In this document: positions 25,714 through 34,729 of the stretch, in pieces | Layout: each line of letters starts with the position of its first letter | How positions within the stretch are numbered: the stretch's first letter is position 1 | DNA from: Gammaproteobacteria bacterium | GTDB taxonomy: Bacteria; Pseudomonadota; Gammaproteobacteria; Pseudomonadales; Ketobacteraceae | Direction: 5' to 3' | Assembly (NCBI GenBank): GCA_002748575.1 | Contig: PDSR01000081.1 | Location: forward strand, 1-40,066 | DNA length: 40,066 nt | The notes under the pieces: model-generated | Database searches by the model: none | Told to the model about the DNA's origin: nothing | Seen by the model: only the letters and a program-made list of their open reading frames with translations | Translations under genes and position numbers: made by a program

Positions 25714-26313
25714 ATGTGTCCGGGTACGTTGATGCCCGCTGAATTTCCGTCGCCGCTTGTAGTTACCTTGCCAGACTGGCTGTCGCAGGTGGTAGCACCG
25801 GGCGATGTATTGTCTACTGATCAGGAGCGCATGGCGCTGGCCATTGAACTGAGTCGCCAGCAGTTAAAACATAATACCGGCGGGCCTTTTGGTGCCATTG
25901 TGTGTCAACTGGATACGGGTAAAGTGGTGGGTGTGGGGGTTAATCGTGTCGTGCCACAACACGCCAGTATCGCCCATGCCGAAGTGCTTGCCTGGTCGGG
26001 CGCACAAGCTTTTTTCAATACCTTCAACCTTGGCGACCCCGCTATTGCGCCACTGGGTTTATATTCCAGCGCACAGCCGTGCATTGCCTGCTGGGGCGGA
26101 TTGTTCTGGACGGGTATCACCAAACTGGTATGCGGGGCCACCAAAGGTGATGTTGAAAAACTGGCAGGCTTCAACGAAGGCCCGGTGCCCGCTGATTGGG
26201 ATCAGATTTTGCGCCGTGCCGGGGTGGAAGTGCTAACCCAGGTTAACCGCAGCGCAGCCTGTGAAGTGCTCAAGGCATATGGCGAACGGGGTGTTATTTA
26301 TAATCCGGGGTAA
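25714..26313 (+). CDS. Nucleoside deaminase (CMP/dCMP deaminase superfamily)
   Basis: TGGPFGAIV, HAEV, PCIACWGG zinc motifs. Start uncertain (25714 or 25732); the ORF start at 25618 overlaps the upstream gene. Confidence 0.87.
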   Translation: MCPGTLMPAEFPSPLVVTLPDWLSQVVAPGDVLSTDQERMALAIELSRQQLKHNTGGPFGAIVCQLDTGKVVGVGVNRVVPQHASIAHAEVLAWSGAQAFFNTFNLGDPAIAPLGLYSSAQPCIACWGGLFWTGITKLVCGATKGDVEKLAGFNEGPVPADWDQILRRAGVEVLTQVNRSAACEVLKAYGERGVIYNPG

Positions 26314-26416
26314 CAACCCTTAGCCAATTTTAATTATCGGGTTACAAAGAGTGGTGGCTTTCCTATAATCCCACCAATTTTATTTTCTCTCTTAGCTGCC
26401 ATGCAGGTACATACCA

Positions 26417-27604
26417 TTGAGCGATTCAGCTTTAATCAAAAAACTACAACAAGACTTTGAACTAATGAAAAGCTGGCGCAGAGATATTCATGCGCACCCA
26501 GAGCTTGGGTTTCAGGAGCAAAGAACTGCCAAAATAGTCGCGGATTTGTTGACTGAATGGGGCATTGAAATTGAAACCGGAATTGGTGGCACCGGGGTAG
26601 TGGGTAAGTTAACCAACGGGAGCAGTCAACGCGCTATTGGTTTAAGAGCCGATATGGATGCATTGCCCATGCAGGAACTAAACGAGTTCCCTCACAAATC
26701 GACGGTTGATGGCGTGTTTCATGGTTGCGGCCATGATGGCCACACCACCATGCTGTTAGGTGCGGCGAAACACCTGGCGGAAAATCGCAATTTTGATGGC
26801 ACTGTTTATTTTGTGTTTCAGCCTGCGGAAGAAGGTTTGGGCGGCGCACTGGCAATGATGGAAGATGGCCTGTTCGAGCGCTTTCCCATGGATGAAATTT
26901 ACGGTTTGCATAATTTCCCCAGTATTCCTGTCGGCTCCTTTGCCATTACCCCGGGGCCAATGATGGCAGCCTTTGCCACTTTTGATATTAACGTCAGGGG
27001 TGTTGGTGGTCATGGTGCCATACCGCAGCATTGTGTCGATCCGGTGGTGGTAGCTGCTGCGCTGATGCAAAATATTCAAACTGTGATCAGCCGTAACATT
27101 GACCCGTTAAAAACAGGGGTTATCAGCATTACCAAAATCCATGGGGGCGATGCTTACAATGTGATTCCCAATGAAGTGACTTTATCGGGCGGCATTCGAT
27201 ATTTCGAAAAAGACGTTGGCGCAACCATCAAGCAACGCTTGTATGAGCTGGCGGAAGGTATCGGCAAAGCTTATAACGCCAACATAGATATTGATGTTAA
27301 CGAAAACTTTATTGCTTTGGTGAATGATAACAACGCGACAGAAAAAGCTGTGAGTGTTGCCCGTTCAATAGCAGGTGTTGAGCAGGTGGAACCGCAAATG
27401 CAGCCTATTTGCGGTTCGGAAGATTTTGCATTTTTTCTGGAGAAAAAAGCCGGTGCTTATATTTTTCTGGGTAACGGCGATGGCGAAGGCGGCTGTATGA
27501 TTCATCATCCTGAATATGATTTTAATGATGATGCTGCCGTTTACGGTGCCAGTTATTGGGTTGCGCTGGTACAGCAGTTGTTAGCAACGGGTACAGGTCG
27601 TTAA
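26417..27604 (+). CDS. M20 family amidohydrolase (hippurate hydrolase-like)
   Basis: RRDIHAHPELGFQE, GLRADMDALPMQE, GCGHDGHTTMLLGAAK, FQPAEEG; TTG start. Confidence 0.93.
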   Translation: MSDSALIKKLQQDFELMKSWRRDIHAHPELGFQEQRTAKIVADLLTEWGIEIETGIGGTGVVGKLTNGSSQRAIGLRADMDALPMQELNEFPHKSTVDGVFHGCGHDGHTTMLLGAAKHLAENRNFDGTVYFVFQPAEEGLGGALAMMEDGLFERFPMDEIYGLHNFPSIPVGSFAITPGPMMAAFATFDINVRGVGGHGAIPQHCVDPVVVAAALMQNIQTVISRNIDPLKTGVISITKIHGGDAYNVIPNEVTLSGGIRYFEKDVGATIKQRLYELAEGIGKAYNANIDIDVNENFIALVNDNNATEKAVSVARSIAGVEQVEPQMQPICGSEDFAFFLEKKAGAYIFLGNGDGEGGCMIHHPEYDFNDDAAVYGASYWVALVQQLLATGTGR

Positions 27605-27664
27605 GGTTTAAACAATAGCAGGCTTGAAAAAGGCCGGGAAAAAGTCAAAAGGAGCCATAGACGA

Positions 27665-28150
27665 ATGGTTGTGCTGTTGAGTGTTGTTGGTGTTTTAATT
27701 ATTGCTGTGCTTGCGGCGGTGGCCTGGTATTTGTGGCAAAAAGTCTGGAAAGCAGAAGCCCAGTTACAGCAACAACAAAAAGAAGCCCAGGAAAGCGAAC
27801 TCAAACGCCTGGATCATATTTACGAAAGCCTGAATGTGATTGCAGCTGCCTTGCTGGAAGGGCAGGTGAGAGTGGCAGAAGCCTGTATTCGTATGGCGGT
27901 ATTATTAAGTAATTTGCCGCTGAATTGCGATAGCAAACACCGCTTTGCGGCGATTTTCGAGGTTTACAATCGCAGCCAGCACATTCCCACCCACAGTAAA
28001 TGGCAGGAGCTGGATAAAAAAGAGCGCCGCCGTTTCGAGCAGGAACTGTTAGCGATTGAAAGTGAATTCAGCGAGCAGATAATGGCCGCCGCGCAATATA
28101 TTAAAGAAAACCCTTTTGGAAACGGGCAATCTCACCAGGTAATACATTAG
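27665..28150 (+). CDS. DUF2489 membrane-anchored protein
   Basis: N-terminal TM; HIYESLNVIAAALLEGQVRVAEACIRMAVLL. Confidence 0.8.
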   Translation: MVVLLSVVGVLIIAVLAAVAWYLWQKVWKAEAQLQQQQKEAQESELKRLDHIYESLNVIAAALLEGQVRVAEACIRMAVLLSNLPLNCDSKHRFAAIFEVYNRSQHIPTHSKWQELDKKERRRFEQELLAIESEFSEQIMAAAQYIKENPFGNGQSHQVIH

Positions 28151-28225
28151 CAGCAAAACTGTTTTTATTATGTGGAAAAAGCTTTCGTCCTACGTGTCTA
28201 ATATGAAGGCTGGTATATTCAAAGA

Positions 28226-28735
28226 GTGCACTTTATGAAGAAAAAAATAATTTTGTTAATACTCTCTTATTTCTTATGTGGCGCGGCGTTTTCTCAAACA
28301 TTGGTATTGTCAGACAAGCTCCAACTTAATTATGGTGACCCAAAATTAATATCTCATTCGGAAAACTTTCTTATTGTAAAGTACAAAGATTGGTCGTTTA
28401 TGCATGAGATAGTTAATCCAAAAAATATCTATCCAAAAATTGATTTAACGGGTATGGAACAGACTTATTTGCGTACTGTTTTTGGAATTGAAGACGTAAA
28501 TACACTGCCACAATGGTTGATCGTATTGGCAAAAGAGCAAGCCCAGCTTTTTGGAATAAAGAAGAATAATATTAAGCGTAAGAATATTGGTGAATCTGTA
28601 TTGGTTGCGGTGTACAACTCAGAGTTATCGTCTGCTCATGTATACATTTTTGAGGCGTTAAAAATACATCATATAGTGGTGCGCGGTAATGAAAGCAGAT
28701 TGTCTAATGTGTTAGACAATATAGGAGAAAGATAG
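28226..28735 (+). CDS. Hypothetical secreted/periplasmic protein
   Basis: Signal peptide MKKKIILLILSYFLCGAAFSQ; AT-rich. Confidence 0.65.
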   Translation: MHFMKKKIILLILSYFLCGAAFSQTLVLSDKLQLNYGDPKLISHSENFLIVKYKDWSFMHEIVNPKNIYPKIDLTGMEQTYLRTVFGIEDVNTLPQWLIVLAKEQAQLFGIKKNNIKRKNIGESVLVAVYNSELSSAHVYIFEALKIHHIVVRGNESRLSNVLDNIGER

Positions 28736-29056
28736 ATGGATTTATATGAACAGCAAGATTTACGAGAGTTTTTAGTTTCATTGTACGGGCCGCAAGCGCG
28801 ACGTTGGCCCATGACTGATCGGATGTTTAATTTAACTTACGAATTGGTATCGGAATCTTCTGCTTGCTCAGATGCTATGGACTACGTGACTCGACCACTA
28901 CAGCCTGGAATGGATCCCATAAAATGGATTACCAAACAGGCTCGTGAAATGTTCTTGAGGGCTCTCAAAGAGCGAAAGGAACATTATGTAATCTGTCTCA
29001 AGGCAGCGGCCTATACCATGAAATTCAGGTTTGATGAAGCATCAATGGGTATATAG
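28736..29056 (+). CDS. Hypothetical cytosolic protein
   Basis: 106-aa ORF starting directly after the upstream stop; same strand and composition. Confidence 0.6.
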   Translation: MDLYEQQDLREFLVSLYGPQARRWPMTDRMFNLTYELVSESSACSDAMDYVTRPLQPGMDPIKWITKQAREMFLRALKERKEHYVICLKAAAYTMKFRFDEASMGI

Positions 29057-29078
29057 CATTTGATAAAAAATATTTGGT

Positions 29079-29112
29079 ATGCCAAGGCTCTGCATCGCAG
29101 GGCCTTGGCAAA
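29079..29112 (-). terminator. Strong hairpin downstream of glnA
   Basis: tgccaaggctctg-catc-gcagggccttggca; T-run is not immediately adjacent. Confidence 0.55.
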
Positions 29113-29124
29113 TACTGGCAAGAT

Positions 29125-30531
29125 CTAGCAAGAATAGTAAAGATCAAACTCAACAGGGTGAGTAGCCATGTTCAGGCGCTCAACTTCACCACGTTTAAGT
29201 TCAACATAACCGTCGATCATGTCGTCGGTAAATACGCCGCCTTCTTTCAAGAAGTCGTTATCGGCTTCAAGCGCATCCAATGCACTTTCAAAAGTTGCCG
29301 CAACGGTTGGGATCGCCAGAGCTTCTTCAGCAGGCAGATCGTATAAGTCTTTGTCTGCTGCATCGCCAGGGTGGATCTTATTCTTGATACCGTCAAGGCC
29401 GGCCATCAACATGGCAGCAAAGCCAAGGTATGGGTTGCCGGTTGGGTCGGGGAAGCGAACTTCTACGCGACGAGCTTTGGCGCTGTTAACGAAAGGAATA
29501 CGGATAGAAGCAGAGCGGTTGCGGGCAGAGTAAGCCAACATAACCGGAGCTTCAAAGCCAGGTACCAGACGCTTGTAAGAGTTGGTGGAAGCGTTAGTGA
29601 AAGCATTGATCGCGCGAGCGTGCTTGATGATACCACCAATGTAGTAAAGCGCTTCTTTAGAAAGGCCAGCGTATTCGTCGCCAGCGAACACGTTGTTACC
29701 ATCTTTGGAAATAGACTGGTGAACGTGCATACCGGAACCGTTATCACCCACAACAGGCTTGGGCATGAATGTGGCTGTTTTGCCGTAAGCGTGCGCTACG
29801 TTGTGTACGCAGTATTTAAGGATTTGCACTTCGTCGGCTTTTTTCACCAGTGTGTTAGGGCCAACACCGATCTCACATTGGCCGGCAGTACCTACCTCGT
29901 GGTGGTGAACTTCAATAACTAAGCCCATAGCTTCCATTGCAGCACACATGGCAGCACGCAGATCGTGTAAAGAGTCAACAGGAGGAACCGGGAAGTAACC
30001 GCCTTTAACACTGGGGCGGTGGCCGATGTTGCCGCCGTCGAATTCTTCGTGAGAAACCCATGCAGCTTCTTCTGAGTGAATCGAGTACATGGAGCCGTTC
30101 ATGTCGTTTTTCCAGGTAACAGAATCAAACACGAAGAATTCGGGTTCTGGGCCAAACAGTGCAGAATCACCAATGCCGGTTGATTTCAGGTATTCCTCAG
30201 CGCGGCGGCCTACAGAGCGTGGGTCACGCTCGTAACCTTGCATTGAGGTTGGTTCAACGATGTCACAGCGCAGGTTAAGAGTTGATTCGTCGGTAAAGGG
30301 GTCGATAACTGCAGTGCTGTCATCGGGCATCAGGATCATGTCAGATTCATTAATGCCTTTCCAACCCGCGATGGAAGAGCCGTCAAACATTTTGCCATCT
30401 TCGAAGAAGCCAGCGTCAACTTCACAAGTCGGGATGGATACGTGCTGCTCTTTACCGCGAGAGTCAGTGAAGCGCATGTCAACCCAGCGCACGTTGTGTT
30501 CTTTGATAAGTGAAAGAGTCTTTTCAGACAT
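29125..30531 (-). CDS. glnA: Glutamine synthetase type I
   Basis: [34 protein letters not shown]...; [18 protein letters not shown]; start at the MSEK Met, 468 aa. Confidence 0.98.
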   Translation of the reverse strand: MSEKTLSLIKEHNVRWVDMRFTDSRGKEQHVSIPTCEVDAGFFEDGKMFDGSSIAGWKGINESDMILMPDDSTAVIDPFTDESTLNLRCDIVEPTSMQGYERDPRSVGRRAEEYLKSTGIGDSALFGPEPEFFVFDSVTWKNDMNGSMYSIHSEEAAWVSHEEFDGGNIGHRPSVKGGYFPVPPVDSLHDLRAAMCAAMEAMGLVIEVHHHEVGTAGQCEIGVGPNTLVKKADEVQILKYCVHNVAHAYGKTATFMPKPVVGDNGSGMHVHQSISKDGNNVFAGDEYAGLSKEALYYIGGIIKHARAINAFTNASTNSYKRLVPGFEAPVMLAYSARNRSASIRIPFVNSAKARRVEVRFPDPTGNPYLGFAAMLMAGLDGIKNKIHPGDAADKDLYDLPAEEALAIPTVAATFESALDALEADNDFLKEGGVFTDDMIDGYVELKRGEVERLNMATHPVEFDLYYSC

Positions 30532-30613
30532 TATTGCTAATCCTCCAAAACGGATTTTATGGTGTGAGGGGCTGACCAGCCCCAAGACGAATAATCATGG
30601 TACCGGACGAAAA

Positions 30614-30629
30614 GGCAAAATATATGCCA
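30614..30629 (-). promoter_or_regulatory. Sigma-54 promoter for glnA (TGGCATATATTTTGCC)
   Basis: Minus strand has GG-N10-GC spacing within TGGCAT-N5-TTGC, ~85-95 nt upstream of the glnA ATG. Confidence 0.7.
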
Positions 30630-30788
30630 TGAGAATCTTGGTGAAAAGGGCTCAAGTCAAAATAACTCAAATAAATTGATTGTTTTTTTAACCCTTTGAA
30701 AAATATAGAAAACTTTCTCAATAAGAGTTGCATAAAAAATGTACAGCAATGAAGGTTTGGTTTGCCGGGTGAAAATTGATCCTTTGGG

Positions 30789-30805
30789 TGCACCTTTTTA
30801 GTGCA
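30789..30805. promoter_or_regulatory. NtrC-box-like site TGCACCTTTTTAGTGCA
   Basis: 17-bp dyad matching TGCACC-N5-GGTGCA (one mismatch). Confidence 0.65.
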
Positions 30806-30818
30806 AAATAGTTGCGGG

Positions 30819-30835
30819 TGCGCCAATAAGGTGCG
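30819..30835. promoter_or_regulatory. NtrC-box-like site TGCGCCAATAAGGTGCG
   Basis: 17-bp dyad, 30 bp centre-to-centre from the first site. Confidence 0.65.
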
Positions 30836-30867
30836 TTGTCAGCACGGGGCGGCAGGCGGGTGTATCG

Positions 30868-31110
30868 TTAGCTGTCTTGCACTTCGATCAGCACATAACA
30901 GATTTTATCTTCCTGATACTGTTGTAAAACTTTGTGCCCGTTGATTCTGCACCAAGCGGGAATGTCGTGAAGTACGCCTGGATCAGTGGCTTCCACTTTA
31001 AGAATGCTGCCGGGGGGCATGGTATTGATCTGATTTTGCGTCTTAATCACCGGCATTGGGCAAAGTAGCCCCTTGGTATCAAGGGTGGCGCTGGGATCTA
31101 TTTTGTTCAT
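30868..31110 (-). CDS. TusA/SirA-family sulfur carrier-like protein
   Basis: 80 aa; TKGLLCPMPVIKTQNQI with CPxP motif. Confidence 0.88.
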   Translation of the reverse strand: MNKIDPSATLDTKGLLCPMPVIKTQNQINTMPPGSILKVEATDPGVLHDIPAWCRINGHKVLQQYQEDKICYVLIEVQDS

Positions 31111-31139
31111 TATTCGTAGAGCCTTGTTTAAAAGCCGGT

Positions 31140-32204
31140 TTAAACAAACCAGTTTTGGGGGATTTCATTAGGTAAAGCCGGTTTAACCTGAGTGACCTTT
31201 GACACACCCTCTTTAGTTTCAATCTGCATATCAACCGATGCAGCCATTTTACCCTTGCCATAACGGGCAACAATGCGAGCTGCCAGCAGCAGGTCTTCCT
31301 CTGTGGGTTCGCCATCAACCAGCGCAAGTGGGCCGCCATGGCTTAAACAATGAATAGAGTAGAAGCGTTTTTTGTAGCCCCGCAGAAAATTGTTTTCACC
31401 TTCTTCACGGCTGATAATAATTTTAAAATTGGCGGCAGGGCGAATATGGCGCCCCAGCTTGAGCAGCATAATGTCGTCGATTTCGTAAGTTTTTTCGCCG
31501 CGGGCATTCCACAGGTCTGCCAGCTTTTTCGAGTAATTTTCATCGGTCAGGAAACAGCAGCCGCCGGCTGGTTGGGCAAAATCTTCAAAGCCGAATTTTT
31601 CCGCCAGTGCCATTTGCGGTTTGCGATTGCGACCACTGAAATCATAAAGCTGATCGCGGTTCACCCAGCCCTCGCGCTCGGGCAGGGTGGGAGGCAGGTT
31701 CTTGGCACATAGTGGTCGCAGCAGGCGGTCGTCGGCCCCGGACTCACGGGCGATTATGGGCATGGTTTCCTTGCGTTGCGATTTGGGGCGCTGGCCAATC
31801 ACCTCGCCGGTGATAATGAAGTCAAAGCCGCCGTCGTCAGCCAGCTCGCGAGCCTTGTTTAGCATGGCATTGGCCTGTTCTACCATAAAAATTTTGCAAT
31901 CCAGGCAAGGGTTCAGGTTGGCCCCATAGCCATGCTGCGGGTTGATAACGATGTCTTTATATTCTTCGCTAATATCAACAATATTAAGTTTGATGCCTAA
32001 TTGCTCGGCCGACCACAAAGCATTATTGCGCTTTTGTTTTTTCTGATCCTTTTTACGGATCGCGTGGGTATGGCCTTCCACGCAAAAGCCGGTATAAAAA
32101 TTAACGCCTTCCACATAAATACCTTGCTCCTGCACCACCTTAACGGCGAGCAGAGAGTCCAGTCCGCCTGAAATCAGGGCGATGGCTTTGCGCTGTATGG
32201 TCAT
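31140..32204 (-). CDS. PP-loop ATPase, tRNA thiolase-like (ThiI/MnmA-related)
   Basis: PP-loop SGGLDSLLA; Cys motifs NPCLDCKIFM and GGCCFL; adjacent to a TusA-like gene. Confidence 0.8.
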   Translation of the reverse strand: MTIQRKAIALISGGLDSLLAVKVVQEQGIYVEGVNFYTGFCVEGHTHAIRKKDQKKQKRNNALWSAEQLGIKLNIVDISEEYKDIVINPQHGYGANLNPCLDCKIFMVEQANAMLNKARELADDGGFDFIITGEVIGQRPKSQRKETMPIIARESGADDRLLRPLCAKNLPPTLPEREGWVNRDQLYDFSGRNRKPQMALAEKFGFEDFAQPAGGCCFLTDENYSKKLADLWNARGEKTYEIDDIMLLKLGRHIRPAANFKIIISREEGENNFLRGYKKRFYSIHCLSHGGPLALVDGEPTEEDLLLAARIVARYGKGKMAASVDMQIETKEGVSKVTQVKPALPNEIPQNWFV

Positions 32205-32345
32205 GATTGCTTATCACCAAATAAAAAGGGCTGCGAGCAGCGGGTTCTCTCTCAAGGGCGCGGCATTATACCCAAAAAACGCGTCGTGTATTGGTTATAG
32301 TTTGTTCCTTTATGGTATTTCTTGCCGAATTCATGGAATGCCCAT

Positions 32346-32375
32346 TGATGTTCGCCGGTGAGTAAGGGTATAATC
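32346..32375 (+). promoter_or_regulatory. Sigma-70-type promoter upstream of the rimP operon
   Basis: ttgatg - 18 bp - tataat. Confidence 0.55.
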
Positions 32376-32455
32376 CGCCGCCTCGAACACTTGTTGCCTG
32401 CGTAGTAGTAAATGGCAGGGAATAAAGCAGGCCATAGAAGCCTGTTTGCAGGTTG

Positions 32456-32518
32456 ATGTATATTGTATACATTCTATGATTGTAAGTTGTAAAAAGTGGG
32501 CCTTTGTGCCCACTTTTT
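32456..32518 (+). promoter_or_regulatory. rimP leader with terminator-like hairpin
   Basis: ATGTATA-TTG-TATACAT dyad (32456-32472), then aaaaagtgggc-ctttgt-gcccacttttt (32491-32518) ~100 nt before rimP. Confidence 0.7.
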
Positions 32519-32618
32519 GTTTGTGTAGAGCCCTGAACGTGTGGAATTGGGGTTGTATTTAACTCTGGCTGTTTTATTCAGACTACTTGGATTTTCAGCT
32601 GTTTCAGAACTGGAATCA

Positions 32619-33083
32619 ATGAGCGGAAATAAGCGTACAGAAGCATTACAGGAAATGTTGGCCCCTGCTGTAGAGGCGGTTGGGTGCGAGCTGTGGGGGG
32701 TTGAGTTTATCTCTCAGGGAAAGCATTCCATTCTACGCTTGTTTATTGATTCTGAAGATGGTGTAAATCTGGATGATTGCGAAGCTGCAAGCCATCAGGT
32801 GAGCGCTGTGCTTGATGTCGAAGATCCGATTAAAACCGAATACAGTCTTGAAGTTTCATCGCCTGGCCTGGATCGTCCGTTATTTACATTTGACCAGTTT
32901 GCGAGATTTGTTGGCGAGGAAATTCAAGTCAGATTAAAAATGGCGGTGGCTGGAAAAAGAAAGTTTACCGCCAGGCTGGAGAAAGCCGAGGATAACACTC
33001 TGACTTTTTCTTTGGGTGAGGAATCCTGGGATGTCAGTATCTCTCAGGTTGATAAAGCTAATCTGGTTCCTTCTTTTGATTAG
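32619..33083 (+). CDS. rimP: Ribosome maturation factor RimP
   Basis: MSGNKRTEALQEMLAPAVEAVGCELWGVEFISQGKHSILRLFID; upstream of nusA. ATG at 32619 preferred over the ORF start at 32541. Confidence 0.95.
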   Translation: MSGNKRTEALQEMLAPAVEAVGCELWGVEFISQGKHSILRLFIDSEDGVNLDDCEAASHQVSAVLDVEDPIKTEYSLEVSSPGLDRPLFTFDQFARFVGEEIQVRLKMAVAGKRKFTARLEKAEDNTLTFSLGEESWDVSISQVDKANLVPSFD

Positions 33084-33144
33084 AATTAACTATTAAATTA
33101 TTGACTATTAAACTGATGTTGCGGTCTCAAGGTGAGGCAAGGAA

Positions 33145-34650
33145 ATGAGTAAAGAAATTCTTCTGGTTGCAGATGCCGTTTCAAACGAAAAAGGCGTAGA
33201 CAAAGAAATTATCTTTGAAGCCGTTGAAATTGCGCTGGCAACAGCCACCAAAAAACGTTTTCCCAACGATGATGTAGAAGTGGTTGTTAACATTGATCGT
33301 GTTGATGGTAGTTACGAAACATTTCGTCGCTGGAAGGTGGTGGCAGATGAAGACTTCGAATTTCCAGGCCGACACTTAACGTTGGAAGAAGGCAAGGAAT
33401 TCGATTCAAATCTGGAAATTGGCGATATTTATGATGAGCCAATCGAGTCCATCGGGTTTGGTCGCATTGCCGCGCAAACTGCCAAGCAGGTGATTGTGCA
33501 AAAAGTGCGTGAAGCAGAACGTGCCCAGATTATTGACGCCTATGCAGATCGTATTGGTGAATTGGTTAACGGAACGGTTAAAAAAGTAACCCGCGATAAT
33601 ATTATTCTTGACCTTGGTGCCAATGCCGAGGCATTGCTGGCGCGAGATGAAATGATTCCTCGCGAAACAGTGCGTGTTGGTGATCGTGTGCGTGCAGTCT
33701 TGTTCGGTGTTAATACCGAAAATCGTGGCCCGCAGTTGCTGGTGAGCCGTACCCGCCCGGAAATGTTGGTTGAGCTGTTTAAAATTGAAGTTCCGGAAAT
33801 TGGTGAAGATCTGATTGATCTTAAAGGTGCTGCGCGTGACCCTGGTTCTCGGGCAAAAATTGCGGTTAAAACCAATGATCAGCGCATAGATCCTGTAGGA
33901 GCCTGCGTTGGTATGCGCGGTGCCCGAGTGCAGGCGGTCTCCAACGAACTGGGAACCGAGCGTGTTGATATTGTGCTTTGGGATGATAATCCGGCACAGT
34001 ATGTTATTAATGCCATGTCTCCGGCGGAAGTGGCTTCCATTGTGGTTGATGAAGAAAGCGAATCCATGGATATTGCCGTTGAAGAAGATCAGTTGGCGCA
34101 GGCCATTGGTCGTAACGGCCAAAACATTCGCCTGGCCAGTGAGTTGACCGGCTGGGAACTCAATGTGATGACCGTCGGCGATGCAGAACAGAAACAGCAG
34201 GAAGAAGCCGGTGCTTTCGTTGAAGCCTTTATGGAAGATCTTGATGTTGATGAAGATTTTGCCGCCTTGCTGGTGGAAGAAGGTTTTACCACAGTAGAAG
34301 AAATTGCCTATGTGCCACTGGATGAGATGCTGGCCATAGAAGAATTGGATGAAGAACTTGTTCATGAATTGCGTAGTCGGGCGAAAGACGCACTGTTGAC
34401 TAAAGCATTGGTGAATGAGGAACAGTTAGAAGGTGATCAGGCTCCGGCGGATGACCTGTTGGAAATGGATGGTATGGAACGCAACCTGGCATTTGCATTG
34501 GCCAAAAAAGGTATTACCACCATGGAAGATCTGGCAGAGCAGTCGGTAGACGATATTGTTGGTATCGAAGAGCTTGATGAAGAAAAAGCCGCTGAATTAA
34601 TTATGACAGCACGCGCCCCCTGGTTTGCAGAACAAGACACAAACCAATAG
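33145..34650 (+). CDS. nusA: Transcription termination/antitermination factor NusA
   Basis: [38 protein letters not shown]1/KH regions; C-terminal acidic repeats. Confidence 0.98.
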   Translation: MSKEILLVADAVSNEKGVDKEIIFEAVEIALATATKKRFPNDDVEVVVNIDRVDGSYETFRRWKVVADEDFEFPGRHLTLEEGKEFDSNLEIGDIYDEPIESIGFGRIAAQTAKQVIVQKVREAERAQIIDAYADRIGELVNGTVKKVTRDNIILDLGANAEALLARDEMIPRETVRVGDRVRAVLFGVNTENRGPQLLVSRTRPEMLVELFKIEVPEIGEDLIDLKGAARDPGSRAKIAVKTNDQRIDPVGACVGMRGARVQAVSNELGTERVDIVLWDDNPAQYVINAMSPAEVASIVVDEESESMDIAVEEDQLAQAIGRNGQNIRLASELTGWELNVMTVGDAEQKQQEEAGAFVEAFMEDLDVDEDFAALLVEEGFTTVEEIAYVPLDEMLAIEELDEELVHELRSRAKDALLTKALVNEEQLEGDQAPADDLLEMDGMERNLAFALAKKGITTMEDLAEQSVDDIVGIEELDEEKAAELIMTARAPWFAEQDTNQ

Positions 34651-34729
34651 ATATAGCTCAATGAAGTATTGATTTATACGCTAAATAATAGCGGCAGCGC
34701 GGATATGATGGGAGTGAGAAAAGCATAGT

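Noticed and set aside
25714-26313. Nucleoside deaminase as a possible T6SS deaminase effector
   Set aside because: Full-length housekeeping-type CMP/dCMP deaminase motifs, no PAAR/Rhs/VgrG fusion and no adjacent immunity-like gene; separated from the T6SS run by a DUF2059 gene.
32266-32540. Possible tRNA upstream of rimP (as in some relatives)
   Set aside because: No cloverleaf, no T-loop GGTTCRA with matching acceptor stem could be found by eye; the region instead reads as promoter plus leader. A tRNAscan-SE run would settle it.
33406-34365. 319-aa minus-strand ORF
   Set aside because: Antisense to nusA; Phe/Asn/His-rich shadow ORF.
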